Positions 1 through 5,086 of a DNA stretch of 8,427 nucleotides are shown here, in pieces. This DNA comes from Chloroflexota bacterium (GTDB lineage Bacteria > Chloroflexota > Anaerolineae > CG2-30-64-16): assembly GCA_029555885.1 (NCBI GenBank), contig JAKPQT010000548.1, forward strand, positions 1 to 8,427, given 5' to 3'. A program made the position numbers and the translations under genes. Position 1 is the first letter of the stretch. Each line of letters opens with the position of its first letter. The notes under the pieces were generated by a model. The model had not been told where the DNA came from. It did not search any database and saw only the letters and a program-made list of their open reading frames with translations.

Positions 1-978
1 GGCATGCTGAACCGCCTGCAGATCCTCTGGGAGCAGCCGCACCCTATGTCGGCCTGGAACATCGGCGACATCACCCGCATCGACAACCTGCTGACCGGCG
101 CGGAAGTGCGCGTCGTAGAATCCGGCCCGGTCGCGGGCGTGATCGAGATCAAGCGCCGATTCCTCAACTCCACCTTCGCCCAGTACGTGCACCTGTACCG
201 AGGCCTGCGCCGCGTGGAGTTCGAGACGATCGTGGACTGGCACGAGCGCGGCAGCGCACACAGGGATGCCCCGATGCTGCGCACGACGTTCGCACCGTTC
301 CTGCGCGGCACGAGCGCGACCTTCGAGATTCCCTTCGGCGCAGTCAGCCGCCCCGCGGACGGCCGGGAGGTGCCCGCGCTGCGCTGGGCGGATGTGTCGG
401 AGAACGAGCCGCCCGGCACCCGCAGCACCCGCGGCCGTGCCGCCGAGCCGCCAGCGTACGGCGTGTCGCTGCTCAACGACTGCAAATACGGCTACCAGGC
501 GCACGGCAACACGCTGGGCCTGACGTTGGTGCGCGCGTCCTACGAGCCGGACAACAACCCGGACGAAGGCCTGCACCGCTTCACCTACGCGCTCTACCCG
601 CACGCGGGCGACTGGCGCACGGCCGGCACGATCCGCCGCGCCGCGGAGCTCAACCAGCCGCTCGTCGCGGCCGTGACCTCTGCGCACGGCGGCACGCTCA
701 AGCCGGGGCAGCCGTGGCTGGCGGTTGACTCGGACGCGGCGGTCGTCTCCGCGGTCAAGCTGGCCGAGGACCAACCTGCCGACGGCCATGCGGTCGTCGT
801 GCGGGTCTACGAGCCGTACGGCCAACCCGCCGACGTGACGTTGCAGCCCGGCTGGACGGTGAACGGCATCGCCGCCGCAAACCCGCTGGAGCGCCAGGGT
901 CCCGCCCAACCCGCCACAGGCGAGGGCGTGCGCCTCGCGCTGCGCGCCTACGGCATCCAGACGGTGGTGTTGACCTGA
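1..978 (+). CDS. Alpha-mannosidase, GH38-type, C-terminal fragment (5' end outside window)
   Basis: The frame is open from the first base and ends at TGA 976-978, so 325 residues of a larger protein are visible; the ATG at 4 is internal. GH38 enzymes hydrolyse terminal alpha-mannosyl residues of glycans. The fragment corresponds to the C-terminal beta-sandwich region, not the metal-binding catalytic domain. The best signature is the block GVSLLNDCKYGY (codons near 460-495) followed by HGNTLGLTLVR and FTYALYPHAGDW, which is characteristic of the GH38 C-terminal domain. The earlier stretch FLNSTFAQYVHLYRGLRRVEFETIVDW is the preceding beta strand set. Between RWAD and AYGVSLLND lies a roughly 20-residue Pro/Arg/Glu-rich insertion (about 397-453) that looks like a loop expansion. 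No signal peptide can be judged. It lies upstream of, and co-directional with, the URO-D-like and WbsX/GH99-like genes, consistent with glycan breakdown. The family call is strong; the exact substrate is unknown. Confidence 0.88.
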   Translation, partial: GMLNRLQILWEQPHPMSAWNIGDITRIDNLLTGAEVRVVESGPVAGVIEIKRRFLNSTFAQYVHLYRGLRRVEFETIVDWHERGSAHRDAPMLRTTFAPFLRGTSATFEIPFGAVSRPADGREVPALRWADVSENEPPGTRSTRGRAAEPPAYGVSLLNDCKYGYQAHGNTLGLTLVRASYEPDNNPDEGLHRFTYALYPHAGDWRTAGTIRRAAELNQPLVAAVTSAHGGTLKPGQPWLAVDSDAAVVSAVKLAEDQPADGHAVVVRVYEPYGQPADVTLQPGWTVNGIAAANPLERQGPAQPATGEGVRLALRAYGIQTVVLT

Positions 979-984
979 GAACGC

Positions 985-1043
985 GGCCTCACCCACCCCT
1001 CTCCCACGCCTATGGCGTGGGAAAGGGGCCGGGGGGTGAGGCC
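985..1043. repeat. GC-rich palindromic intergenic repeat (hairpin)
   Basis: A near-continuous inverted repeat fills the gap between the mannosidase stop and the next gene. Outer arms 985-994 / 1034-1043 pair perfectly. Inner arms 996-1000 / 1024-1028 and 1002-1010 / 1014-1022 also pair perfectly, with a single C/A mismatch between them and a three-base loop TAT at 1011-1013. The right side carries an extra unpaired CCGGG stretch. There is no T-run after it, so it is not a classical intrinsic terminator. Its form resembles dispersed palindromic repeats found between genes in many high-GC bacteria. It may still affect mRNA stability or termination between the two genes. Confidence 0.75.
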
Positions 1044-1070
1044 CCGCCGCAGCACCGCCAATATCATCCA

Positions 1071-1077
1071 GAAGGTG
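1071..1077 (+). promoter_or_regulatory. Ribosome binding site deciding the URO-D-like start
   Basis: GAAGGTG lies 6 nt before the ATG at 1084. It supports that start over the in-frame ATG at 1012, which falls inside the palindromic repeat and would add 24 Arg/Gly-rich residues unlike the family. Confidence 0.7.
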
Positions 1078-1083
1078 ACATCC

Positions 1084-2301
1084 ATGAACTCACGTGACCG
1101 CGTCATGGCCGCGCTGGAACACAGGCAGCCGGACCGCGTACCCAAAGACCTCGCCGGGATGCGCTCGACGGGCATCAGCGCCTTCGCGTATCCGAAGCTC
1201 GTCCAGGCGCTCGGCCTGCCTCCGCGGCGCACGCGCGTCGAGGATACCGGCCAGATGCTCGCCATGCCCGGTCCGGATGTGCTGGACGCCCTCGGCATCG
1301 ACGTCGTCACCATCTGCGACGGCGTGACCAGCGCATTCGTCGAGCCGCACAAGTGGCGGCCGTACGACTTCAACGGCCGGCTGGACGCCGCGGTGCGCCA
1401 CCCATCGCGCTTCCACACGGAGGAGGACGGCACCATCCGGCAGGGCGGGTCGATCATGCCGCCGTCATCCTACGTCTTCGACGCGCCCCACGGCGGCCAG
1501 CCGCTCAACCTGAATGAGGAGCTACCCAAGCCCGATCTGAAGAAGCTCCGCGCTTACCTTGCGCGGCGACCCCTGACGGACCGGCGCATCGTCGAGATTC
1601 GCGAGCACGCGCGCCGTGTGCGCGAGGCGTCGGACCGGGCTGTCTTCTTCAACAACGGCGCGGCGCAGTTGCCCATCGGCATCGGCGGCTTTGCGGGGCT
1701 GGCGATCTTCCCCATCCTCTGCATCACTGAGCCGGACATGATTGCGGAGTACCACGAGCTACTGACCAGCCACCGCGAGGGCTGGTTCCGCGCGCTGCTG
1801 CCGGAGATTGCGCCCTACGTGGATGTCATCATGATGGCTGCGGACGACTGGGGCACGCAGAACACACTGATTGCCTCGCCCAAGGTCTACCGCAACCTGT
1901 TCCTGCCCTACTACCGCCGCGCCAACAACCTCGTGCACGAGCTGGCGCCCGGCGTCAAGACGTTCCTCCACTCCTGCGGCGCCATCTACGACCTGATCGA
2001 CCTGGTCATCGAGAGCGGATTCGACATCCTCAATCCGGTGCAATGGTCCGCGGGGAAGCGATCCTACCGCGAATGGAAGGACCGCGCCCGCGGCCGTATT
2101 GCGCTCTGGGGCGGCGGCGTCAACGCGCAGGTCACCCTGCCCCTCGGCACGGTCGAGGACGTGGCCCGCGAGGCCCGCGAGGTCGTCAGTTACCTCAGCC
2201 AGGACGGCGGTTATGTCTTCTGCAATATCCACAACATCCTGGCCGAGATCCCGCCCGAGAAGGTTATCGCGCTGTATCGGGCCGCGAATGAGGAATTATG
2301 A
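1084..2301 (+). CDS. Uroporphyrinogen decarboxylase (URO-D) superfamily protein, methyltransferase-like branch
   Basis: The product is 405 residues. The N-terminus MNSRDRVMAALEHRQPDRVP is the usual opening of the URO-D superfamily, which includes heme-pathway HemE and the zinc-dependent corrinoid methyltransferases MtaA/MtbA/CmuA. Later family blocks are DDWGTQNTLIASPKVYRNLFLPYYR (about 254-278), FLHSCGAIYDLIDLVIESGFDILNPVQ (about 294-320), LWGGGVNAQ (about 341-349) and GGYVFCNIHNILAEIPPEKVIALY (about 375-398). His296 and Cys298 form an HxC pair and Cys380 lies near the C-terminus, as expected for a zinc site of the MtaA type. That points to methyl transfer rather than heme synthesis, but the zinc assignment is inference. 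At 405 residues it is longer than typical HemE (about 350). Its position between glycan-active genes suggests work on a sugar-linked or methylated substrate. No corrinoid protein gene is visible nearby. The true substrate is unknown. Confidence 0.87.
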   Translation: MNSRDRVMAALEHRQPDRVPKDLAGMRSTGISAFAYPKLVQALGLPPRRTRVEDTGQMLAMPGPDVLDALGIDVVTICDGVTSAFVEPHKWRPYDFNGRLDAAVRHPSRFHTEEDGTIRQGGSIMPPSSYVFDAPHGGQPLNLNEELPKPDLKKLRAYLARRPLTDRRIVEIREHARRVREASDRAVFFNNGAAQLPIGIGGFAGLAIFPILCITEPDMIAEYHELLTSHREGWFRALLPEIAPYVDVIMMAADDWGTQNTLIASPKVYRNLFLPYYRRANNLVHELAPGVKTFLHSCGAIYDLIDLVIESGFDILNPVQWSAGKRSYREWKDRARGRIALWGGGVNAQVTLPLGTVEDVAREAREVVSYLSQDGGYVFCNIHNILAEIPPEKVIALYRAANEEL

Positions 2302-2327
2302 ATTAAGAATTACGAATTGGGAATGAA
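2293..2327. repeat. Heptanucleotide tandem array, 5 copies (GAATTNN)
   Basis: Five consecutive 7-mers read GAATTAT, GAATTAA, GAATTAC, GAATTGG and GAATGAA. The array overlaps the last codons and TGA stop (2299-2301) of the URO-D-like gene. It is strikingly AT-rich against its surroundings. It also forms the left arm of an imperfect inverted repeat with 2370-2405 (28 of 36 positions complementary over 2292-2327). Confidence 0.85.
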
Positions 2328-2370
2328 TAGCGAGAACGCGCGAGCTACCTTGTCCGCACTTGCTCCCTGC

Positions 2371-2405
2371 TAATTCCTGATTCGTAATTTCTAATTCCTG
2401 ATTCC
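2371..2405. repeat. Heptanucleotide tandem array, 5 copies (TRATTYS), inverted partner of the previous array
   Basis: Five consecutive 7-mers read TAATTCC, TGATTCG, TAATTTC, TAATTCC and TGATTCC. As a reverse complement it matches the array at 2292-2327, so the two can fold into a long stem with a 42-nt loop (2328-2369) in which I see no gene. It ends 12 nt before the start codon of the WbsX/GH99-like gene. Confidence 0.85.
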
Positions 2406-2408
2406 ACC

Positions 2409-2412
2409 GGAG
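2409..2412 (+). promoter_or_regulatory. Ribosome binding site of the interrupted WbsX/GH99-like gene
   Basis: GGAG is placed 5 nt before the ATG at 2418. This supports 2418 as the original start, now cut off from the rest of its gene by the insertion sequence. Confidence 0.55.
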
Positions 2413-2417
2413 CACCC

Positions 2418-2438
2418 ATGCCCAAAGACTACACCCTA
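2418..2438 (+). pseudogene. WbsX/GH99-like protein, 5' fragment (first 7 codons, split by the insertion sequence)
   Basis: These codons encode MPKDYTL. The CTA codon at 2436-2438 ends in the TA that is duplicated by the insertion. Joining 2438 directly to 3795 gives MPKDYTL-ATYYFGNYHADAR, the standard N-terminus of WbsX/GH99-like proteins, with no frame change. This fragment is therefore the true beginning of the gene whose main body lies at 3795-4910. Confidence 0.85.
2437..2438. repeat. Target site duplication (TA), left copy
   Basis: This TA within CTAG matches the TA at 3793-3794. A duplicated TA within a CTAG target is the known behaviour of the IS630 family. Confidence 0.85.
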
Positions 2439-2468
2439 GTACAGCCCGGCTAAGTTAGGCCGCCGGTT
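2439..2468 (+). repeat. IS630 left terminal inverted repeat
   Basis: It pairs with the reverse complement of 3763-3792. Positions 1-5, 7-10 and 22-30 are identical, and the mismatches cluster in the middle (6, 11, 13, 14, 16, 17, 21). Confidence 0.85.
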
Positions 2469-2493
2469 GGCGAGGTGGTAGGATGGGGTCATC

Positions 2494-3051
2494 ATGTCGG
2501 CAGGGAGTAGTACGATGGCGGGACCCCAACCTACGGTTATCGAACTGAGTGACAGGCAGCAACGCGTTCTAAAGCAGTTGCTGCGACGCCAGACCAGTAC
2601 CCAGCGGCTGGTCAGGCGGGTTAGCATTATTCTGGCGGCGGCCGACGGCAGTAACAACGAGCAGATCGCCAAACGCCTTGGGCTGCACCGCGAAAGTGTC
2701 CGTCAATGGCGTGAGCGTTGGCTAAGCGCTGCCGCCGGTTTAGCGGCCGTCGAGGCCAAAGAGAGCGATGATAAGTCTTTGGTTGAGGCCATCGCAGCCG
2801 TTCTGGCCGATGCATATCGTTCAGGAGCGCCCAGTTGTTTTAGTGCCGCACAGATTGTGCAGATCATCGCCGTGGCTTGTGAAGAACCGCAGGCCTCAGG
2901 CTTACCGATCACGCACTGGACGCCCCAGGAACTGGCCGACGAAGTCGTCAAACGGAACATCGTCGAGAGCATTTCAGCCCGCAGCGCCGGGCGCTTCTTA
3001 AAGCGAGGCCGATCTCAAGCCGCATCTGAGCCGTTATTGGCTGAATTCTGA
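2494..3051 (+). CDS. IS630-family transposase, ORF A (DNA-binding HTH part)
   Basis: The product is 185 residues. An N-terminal helix-turn-helix region lies at about residues 22-77, with the typical IS630 pattern VRRVSIILAAADGSNNEQIAKRLGLHRESVRQWRERWL; this part binds the terminal repeats. The C-terminal section carries a second probable winged-helix or linker region ending SARSAGRFLK (about 161-170). After Lys170 the reading frame goes into a non-conserved tail of 15 residues and stops at 3049-3051. The expected continuation (EADLKPHLSRYWL) is present in the +1 frame from base 3005. The ATG at 2494 follows AGGATGGGG. An in-frame ATG at 2515, preceded by AGGGAG at 2502-2507, is an equally good start. 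The full enzyme would be a frameshift fusion of about 422 residues. Confidence 0.85.
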   Translation: MSAGSSTMAGPQPTVIELSDRQQRVLKQLLRRQTSTQRLVRRVSIILAAADGSNNEQIAKRLGLHRESVRQWRERWLSAAAGLAAVEAKESDDKSLVEAIAAVLADAYRSGAPSCFSAAQIVQIIAVACEEPQASGLPITHWTPQELADEVVKRNIVESISARSAGRFLKRGRSQAASEPLLAEF

Positions 3052-3082
3052 GCCCGCCGAGCCAGAGCAGTTCAACCAGGAA

Positions 3083-3763
3083 GTGAAAACGGTGTGTGAC
3101 CTTTACGCCGAAGCCCCTGCCCTGCACGCAGCGGGCATTCATGTCGTCAGCAGTGACGAGAAGACCGGCATCCAGGCGTTGGAACGGCTCTATCCCTCCT
3201 TACCGATGCAGCCCGGTCTGGTTGAACGCCGCGAGTTCGAGTACATCCGCCATGGCACGCAATGCCTGACTGCCAATTTCGAGATTGCTACCGGTCGTAT
3301 CATCGCACCGACCCTGGGTGACACCCGTACCGAAGCCGACTTCCTGGCGCATGTGGCCCAAACCGTCGCTGAAGACCCGCAAGGCACCTGGATCTTCGTG
3401 TTGGATCATCTCAACACGCACCAATCCGAGTCTATGGTGCGCTGGGTGGCCCAGCAATGTGCCATCCAGGCTGACTTGGGCGTCAAAGGCAAAAGCGGCA
3501 TCTTGGACAGCATGAACTCGCGCGCCGCTTTCCTGCAAGATACGACCCATCGCATCCGCTTCGTCTACACGCCGAAGCACACCTCGTGGCTGAACCAGGT
3601 CGAGATCTGGTTCAGCATCCTGGTGCGCCGGCTCTTGAAACGGGCCAATTTCACCTCCATCAAGGACCTGCGCCAGGGTATTCTGGCCTTTATCGAGTTC
3701 TTCAACCGGGCAAAAGCCAAGCCCTTCAAGTGGACCTACGCTGGTCGCCCTTTGACCGCCTGA
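3083..3763 (+). CDS. IS630-family transposase, ORF B (DDE catalytic part)
   Basis: Counted from the GTG at 3083 the product is 226 residues, but the frame is open from 3002 and conserved family sequence (EADLKPHLSRYWLN) begins at 3005. Translation is therefore probably reached by frameshifting from ORF A rather than by a separate start. Catalytic residues can be placed: Asp25 in SSDEKTGIQALER, Asp108 in WIFVLDHLNTHQ, and Glu174 in YTPKHTSWLNQVEIWFS. About 65 residues lie between the second Asp and the Glu, longer than the roughly 34 of classical mariner-like members, because of a segment containing DLGVKGKSGILDSMNSRAAFL. I recall that longer segment from a bacterial IS630 subgroup. The TGA stop (3761-3763) just enters the right terminal repeat. 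The catalytic triad is intact. Confidence 0.88.
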   Translation: MKTVCDLYAEAPALHAAGIHVVSSDEKTGIQALERLYPSLPMQPGLVERREFEYIRHGTQCLTANFEIATGRIIAPTLGDTRTEADFLAHVAQTVAEDPQGTWIFVLDHLNTHQSESMVRWVAQQCAIQADLGVKGKSGILDSMNSRAAFLQDTTHRIRFVYTPKHTSWLNQVEIWFSILVRRLLKRANFTSIKDLRQGILAFIEFFNRAKAKPFKWTYAGRPLTA

Positions 3764-3792
3764 ACCGGCGGACTATTTCTGTCGGGATGTAC
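3763..3792 (-). repeat. IS630 right terminal inverted repeat
   Basis: Its reverse complement matches 2439-2468 at 23 of 30 positions. It overlaps the last base of the ORF B stop codon. Confidence 0.85.
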
Positions 3793-3794
3793 TA
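3793..3794. repeat. Target site duplication (TA), right copy
   Basis: This is the second copy of the TA at 2437-2438; the local sequence is again CTAG. Confidence 0.85.
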
Positions 3795-4910
3795 GCAACC
3801 TACTACTTTGGCAATTACCACGCGGATGCGCGCAACGCCCTGGTCCACGGACCGGGGTGGACGGAATGGGAGCTGGTCAAGCGCGCGGAGCCGCGCTTCC
3901 CCGGCCACGTCCAGCCGCACATCCCGCTGTGGGGCTACGAGGACGAGGCCGACCCGCAGGCCATGGCTCGCAAGATTGCCGCGGCCGCGGACCATGGCAT
4001 CGACGCGTTCATCTTCGACTGGTACTGGTACGATGACGGCCCGTTCCTCGAACGCAGCCTGGACGAGGGCTTCCTCAACGCGCCCAACAACGACCGGCTC
4101 AAGTTCGGCCTGATGTGGGCCAACCATGACTGGGTCGACATCCACCCCATCGGGCTGTCCACCGTCCGCAAGCCGCCGCTGCTCTACGGCGGCCGGGTGA
4201 CGCGCGAGACGTTCGACCGCGTGGTCGAGCAGGTCATCGAGCGCTACTTCCGCCACCCGTCCTACTGGCTGGTGGACGGCTGCCCGTACTTCTCCATCTA
4301 CGAGCTGATGAAGCTGCGCGAGGGGCTCGGCGGCGTCGAGGCGACGCGCGACGCGCTGGCCCACTTCCGCCGCCGCGTCCGCGAGGCCGGCTTTCCTGAC
4401 CTGCACCTCAACGCAGTCGTATGGAGCGCCAGCCTGCTCCCCGGCGAGACGATGGTCAAGGACCCGAACGAGCTGCTGACCTATCTCGGCTTCGACAGCA
4501 TCACATCGTACGTCTGGGTCCATCACGGCGTGCTGGCTGAGTTCCCGCAGACGGACTACGTGGTGGCCCGCGACCGCTACCTGGCCTACTGGGACCAGGC
4601 CGAGGCGCAGTTCACCCTGCCCTATCACCCGAACGTCACGATGGGCTGGGACTCCAGCCCGCGCACCATCCAGTCGGACGCGTATCTGCCGTGGAATTAC
4701 CCGTTCACCGCGGTGCTGGCGGACAACACGCCGGATCGCTTCCGCGAGGCGCTCGCGCTGACGAAGGAACGCCTGGCTGCCCGCGCGCCCAAGGACCGCA
4801 TTCTGACCATCAACGCATGGAACGAGTGGACCGAGAGCAGCTACCTCGAACCCGACACGCAGCACGGCATGGGGTATCTCGAAGCCATCCGGGATGTGTT
4901 TTGGGGGTGA
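3795..4910 (+). pseudogene. WbsX/GH99-like glycan-active protein, main body (5' end displaced by IS630)
   Basis: This encodes 371 codons continuing the seven-codon fragment at 2418-2438, for a total of 378 residues, a normal size for the family. It opens with ATYYFGNYHADARNALVHGPGWTEWELVKRAEPRFPGH and PLWGYEDEADPQ, and continues with HGIDAFIFDWYWYDDGPFLE and KFGLMWANHDW. It ends with the hallmark INAWNEWTESSYLEPDTQHGMGYLEAI near residues 345-372 of the intact protein. These blocks define the WbsX / GH99-like family, (beta/alpha)8-barrel proteins linked to polysaccharide synthesis or to endo-acting mannosidase-like hydrolysis. No stop or frameshift has accumulated, so the disruption is likely recent. 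The stop at 3753-3755 in this frame prevents read-through from the transposase. The first in-frame ATG is 3963 (residue 64), with only a weak upstream ribosome site; starting there would lose the first barrel strands. The product is therefore probably inactive. It is downstream of and co-directional with the mannosidase and URO-D-like genes. Confidence 0.88.
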
Positions 4911-4913
4911 GGG

Positions 4914-4940
4914 CTGGAAGCTGGAAACTGGAAGCTGGTT
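4914..4940. repeat. Heptanucleotide tandem array, about 3.7 copies (CTGGAAR)
   Basis: Units read CTGGAAG, CTGGAAA, CTGGAAG and then CTGGTT. It starts 4 nt after the WbsX/GH99-like stop codon. It has the same 7-bp period as the AT-rich arrays in this window, and the GGAA core recurs. Confidence 0.8.
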
Positions 4941-4947
4941 CGTGTGC

Positions 4948-4975
4948 GGACCGCCGATCTGGGGATCGGCGGTCC
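4948..4975. repeat. Perfect 12-bp stem hairpin with 4-nt loop
   Basis: Arms 4948-4959 and 4964-4975 (GGACCGCCGATC and its complement) are perfectly complementary around the loop TGGG. It is 38 nt after a stop codon, so it could end transcription of the upstream gene run. However, no T-tract follows (TACAACT), which makes a dispersed palindromic repeat at least as likely as an intrinsic terminator. Confidence 0.75.
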
Positions 4976-5037
4976 TACAACTGACGTATTCGTTCCAGCT
5001 ACCCGCTGCATACAAACCGGCCATTTCCTACGCCCCA

Positions 5038-5065
5038 ATTCCTCATTCCTCATTCCCAATTCCCC
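5038..5065. repeat. Heptanucleotide tandem array, 4 copies (ATTCCYM)
   Basis: Units read ATTCCTC, ATTCCTC, ATTCCCA and ATTCCCC in exact 7-bp phase. On the opposite strand, 13 bp (5050-5062) are identical to 2314-2326 in the first array. It lies directly upstream of the kinase promoter, where a -35 region would be expected. Confidence 0.82.
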
Positions 5066-5071
5066 ACCTCG

Positions 5072-5080
5072 TGCTATACT
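5072..5080 (+). promoter_or_regulatory. Extended -10 promoter element of the hybrid kinase gene, probably leaderless
   Basis: TGCTATACT combines a TGn extension with TATACT (5075-5080), close to the sigma-70-type consensus. Only six bases separate it from the ATG at 5087, so the expected transcription start is at or next to the A of the ATG. No purine-rich ribosome site exists there (the sequence is TCCCCC). Both facts fit a leaderless mRNA. No convincing -35 is visible; an extended -10 can substitute for it. Confidence 0.6.
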
Positions 5081-5086
5081 TCCCCC

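Larger units (their letters stand above)
2439..3792 (+). mobile_element. IS630-family insertion sequence, complete (1354 bp)
   Basis: The element is bounded by imperfect terminal inverted repeats (2439-2468 and 3763-3792, 23 of 30 positions matching, both outer ends beginning GTACA) and flanked by TA duplications. It contains a two-part transposase with IS630-type HTH and DDE domains on the + strand, filling nearly the whole length. Base composition is visibly less GC-rich than the flanking genes, consistent with horizontal arrival. It interrupts the WbsX/GH99-like gene after codon 7, and removal with one TA restores that gene in frame. Both ends and the target site look intact. Whether it is still mobile depends on whether the transposase frameshift is functional. 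Confidence 0.93.

Noticed and set aside
1012..1083. Upstream ATG extending the URO-D-like protein by 24 residues
   Set aside because: It lies within the palindromic repeat, encodes Arg/Gly-rich sequence and has no ribosome site, while 1084 has GAAGGTG and begins at the family consensus.
2293..2405. CRISPR-like or phage attachment interpretation of the AT-rich repeats
   Set aside because: The units are 7 bp, contiguous and degenerate, with no spacers and no cas or integrase genes nearby.
3963..4910. Independent complete 315-residue gene starting at ATG 3963
   Set aside because: The frame upstream to 3795 encodes the conserved family N-terminus, and the matching first codons lie beyond the IS; 3963 is an internal methionine.
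4948..4975. Rho-independent terminator
   Set aside because: The stem is strong but no T-tract follows, so it is listed as a hairpin repeat only; termination remains possible but unproven.
3792..5024. 410-residue open frame on the minus strand opposite the WbsX/GH99-like gene
   Set aside because: It is the antisense shadow of a clear family member. The translation is Val/Arg/Ala-rich without recognisable motifs, and it crosses the intergenic repeats.
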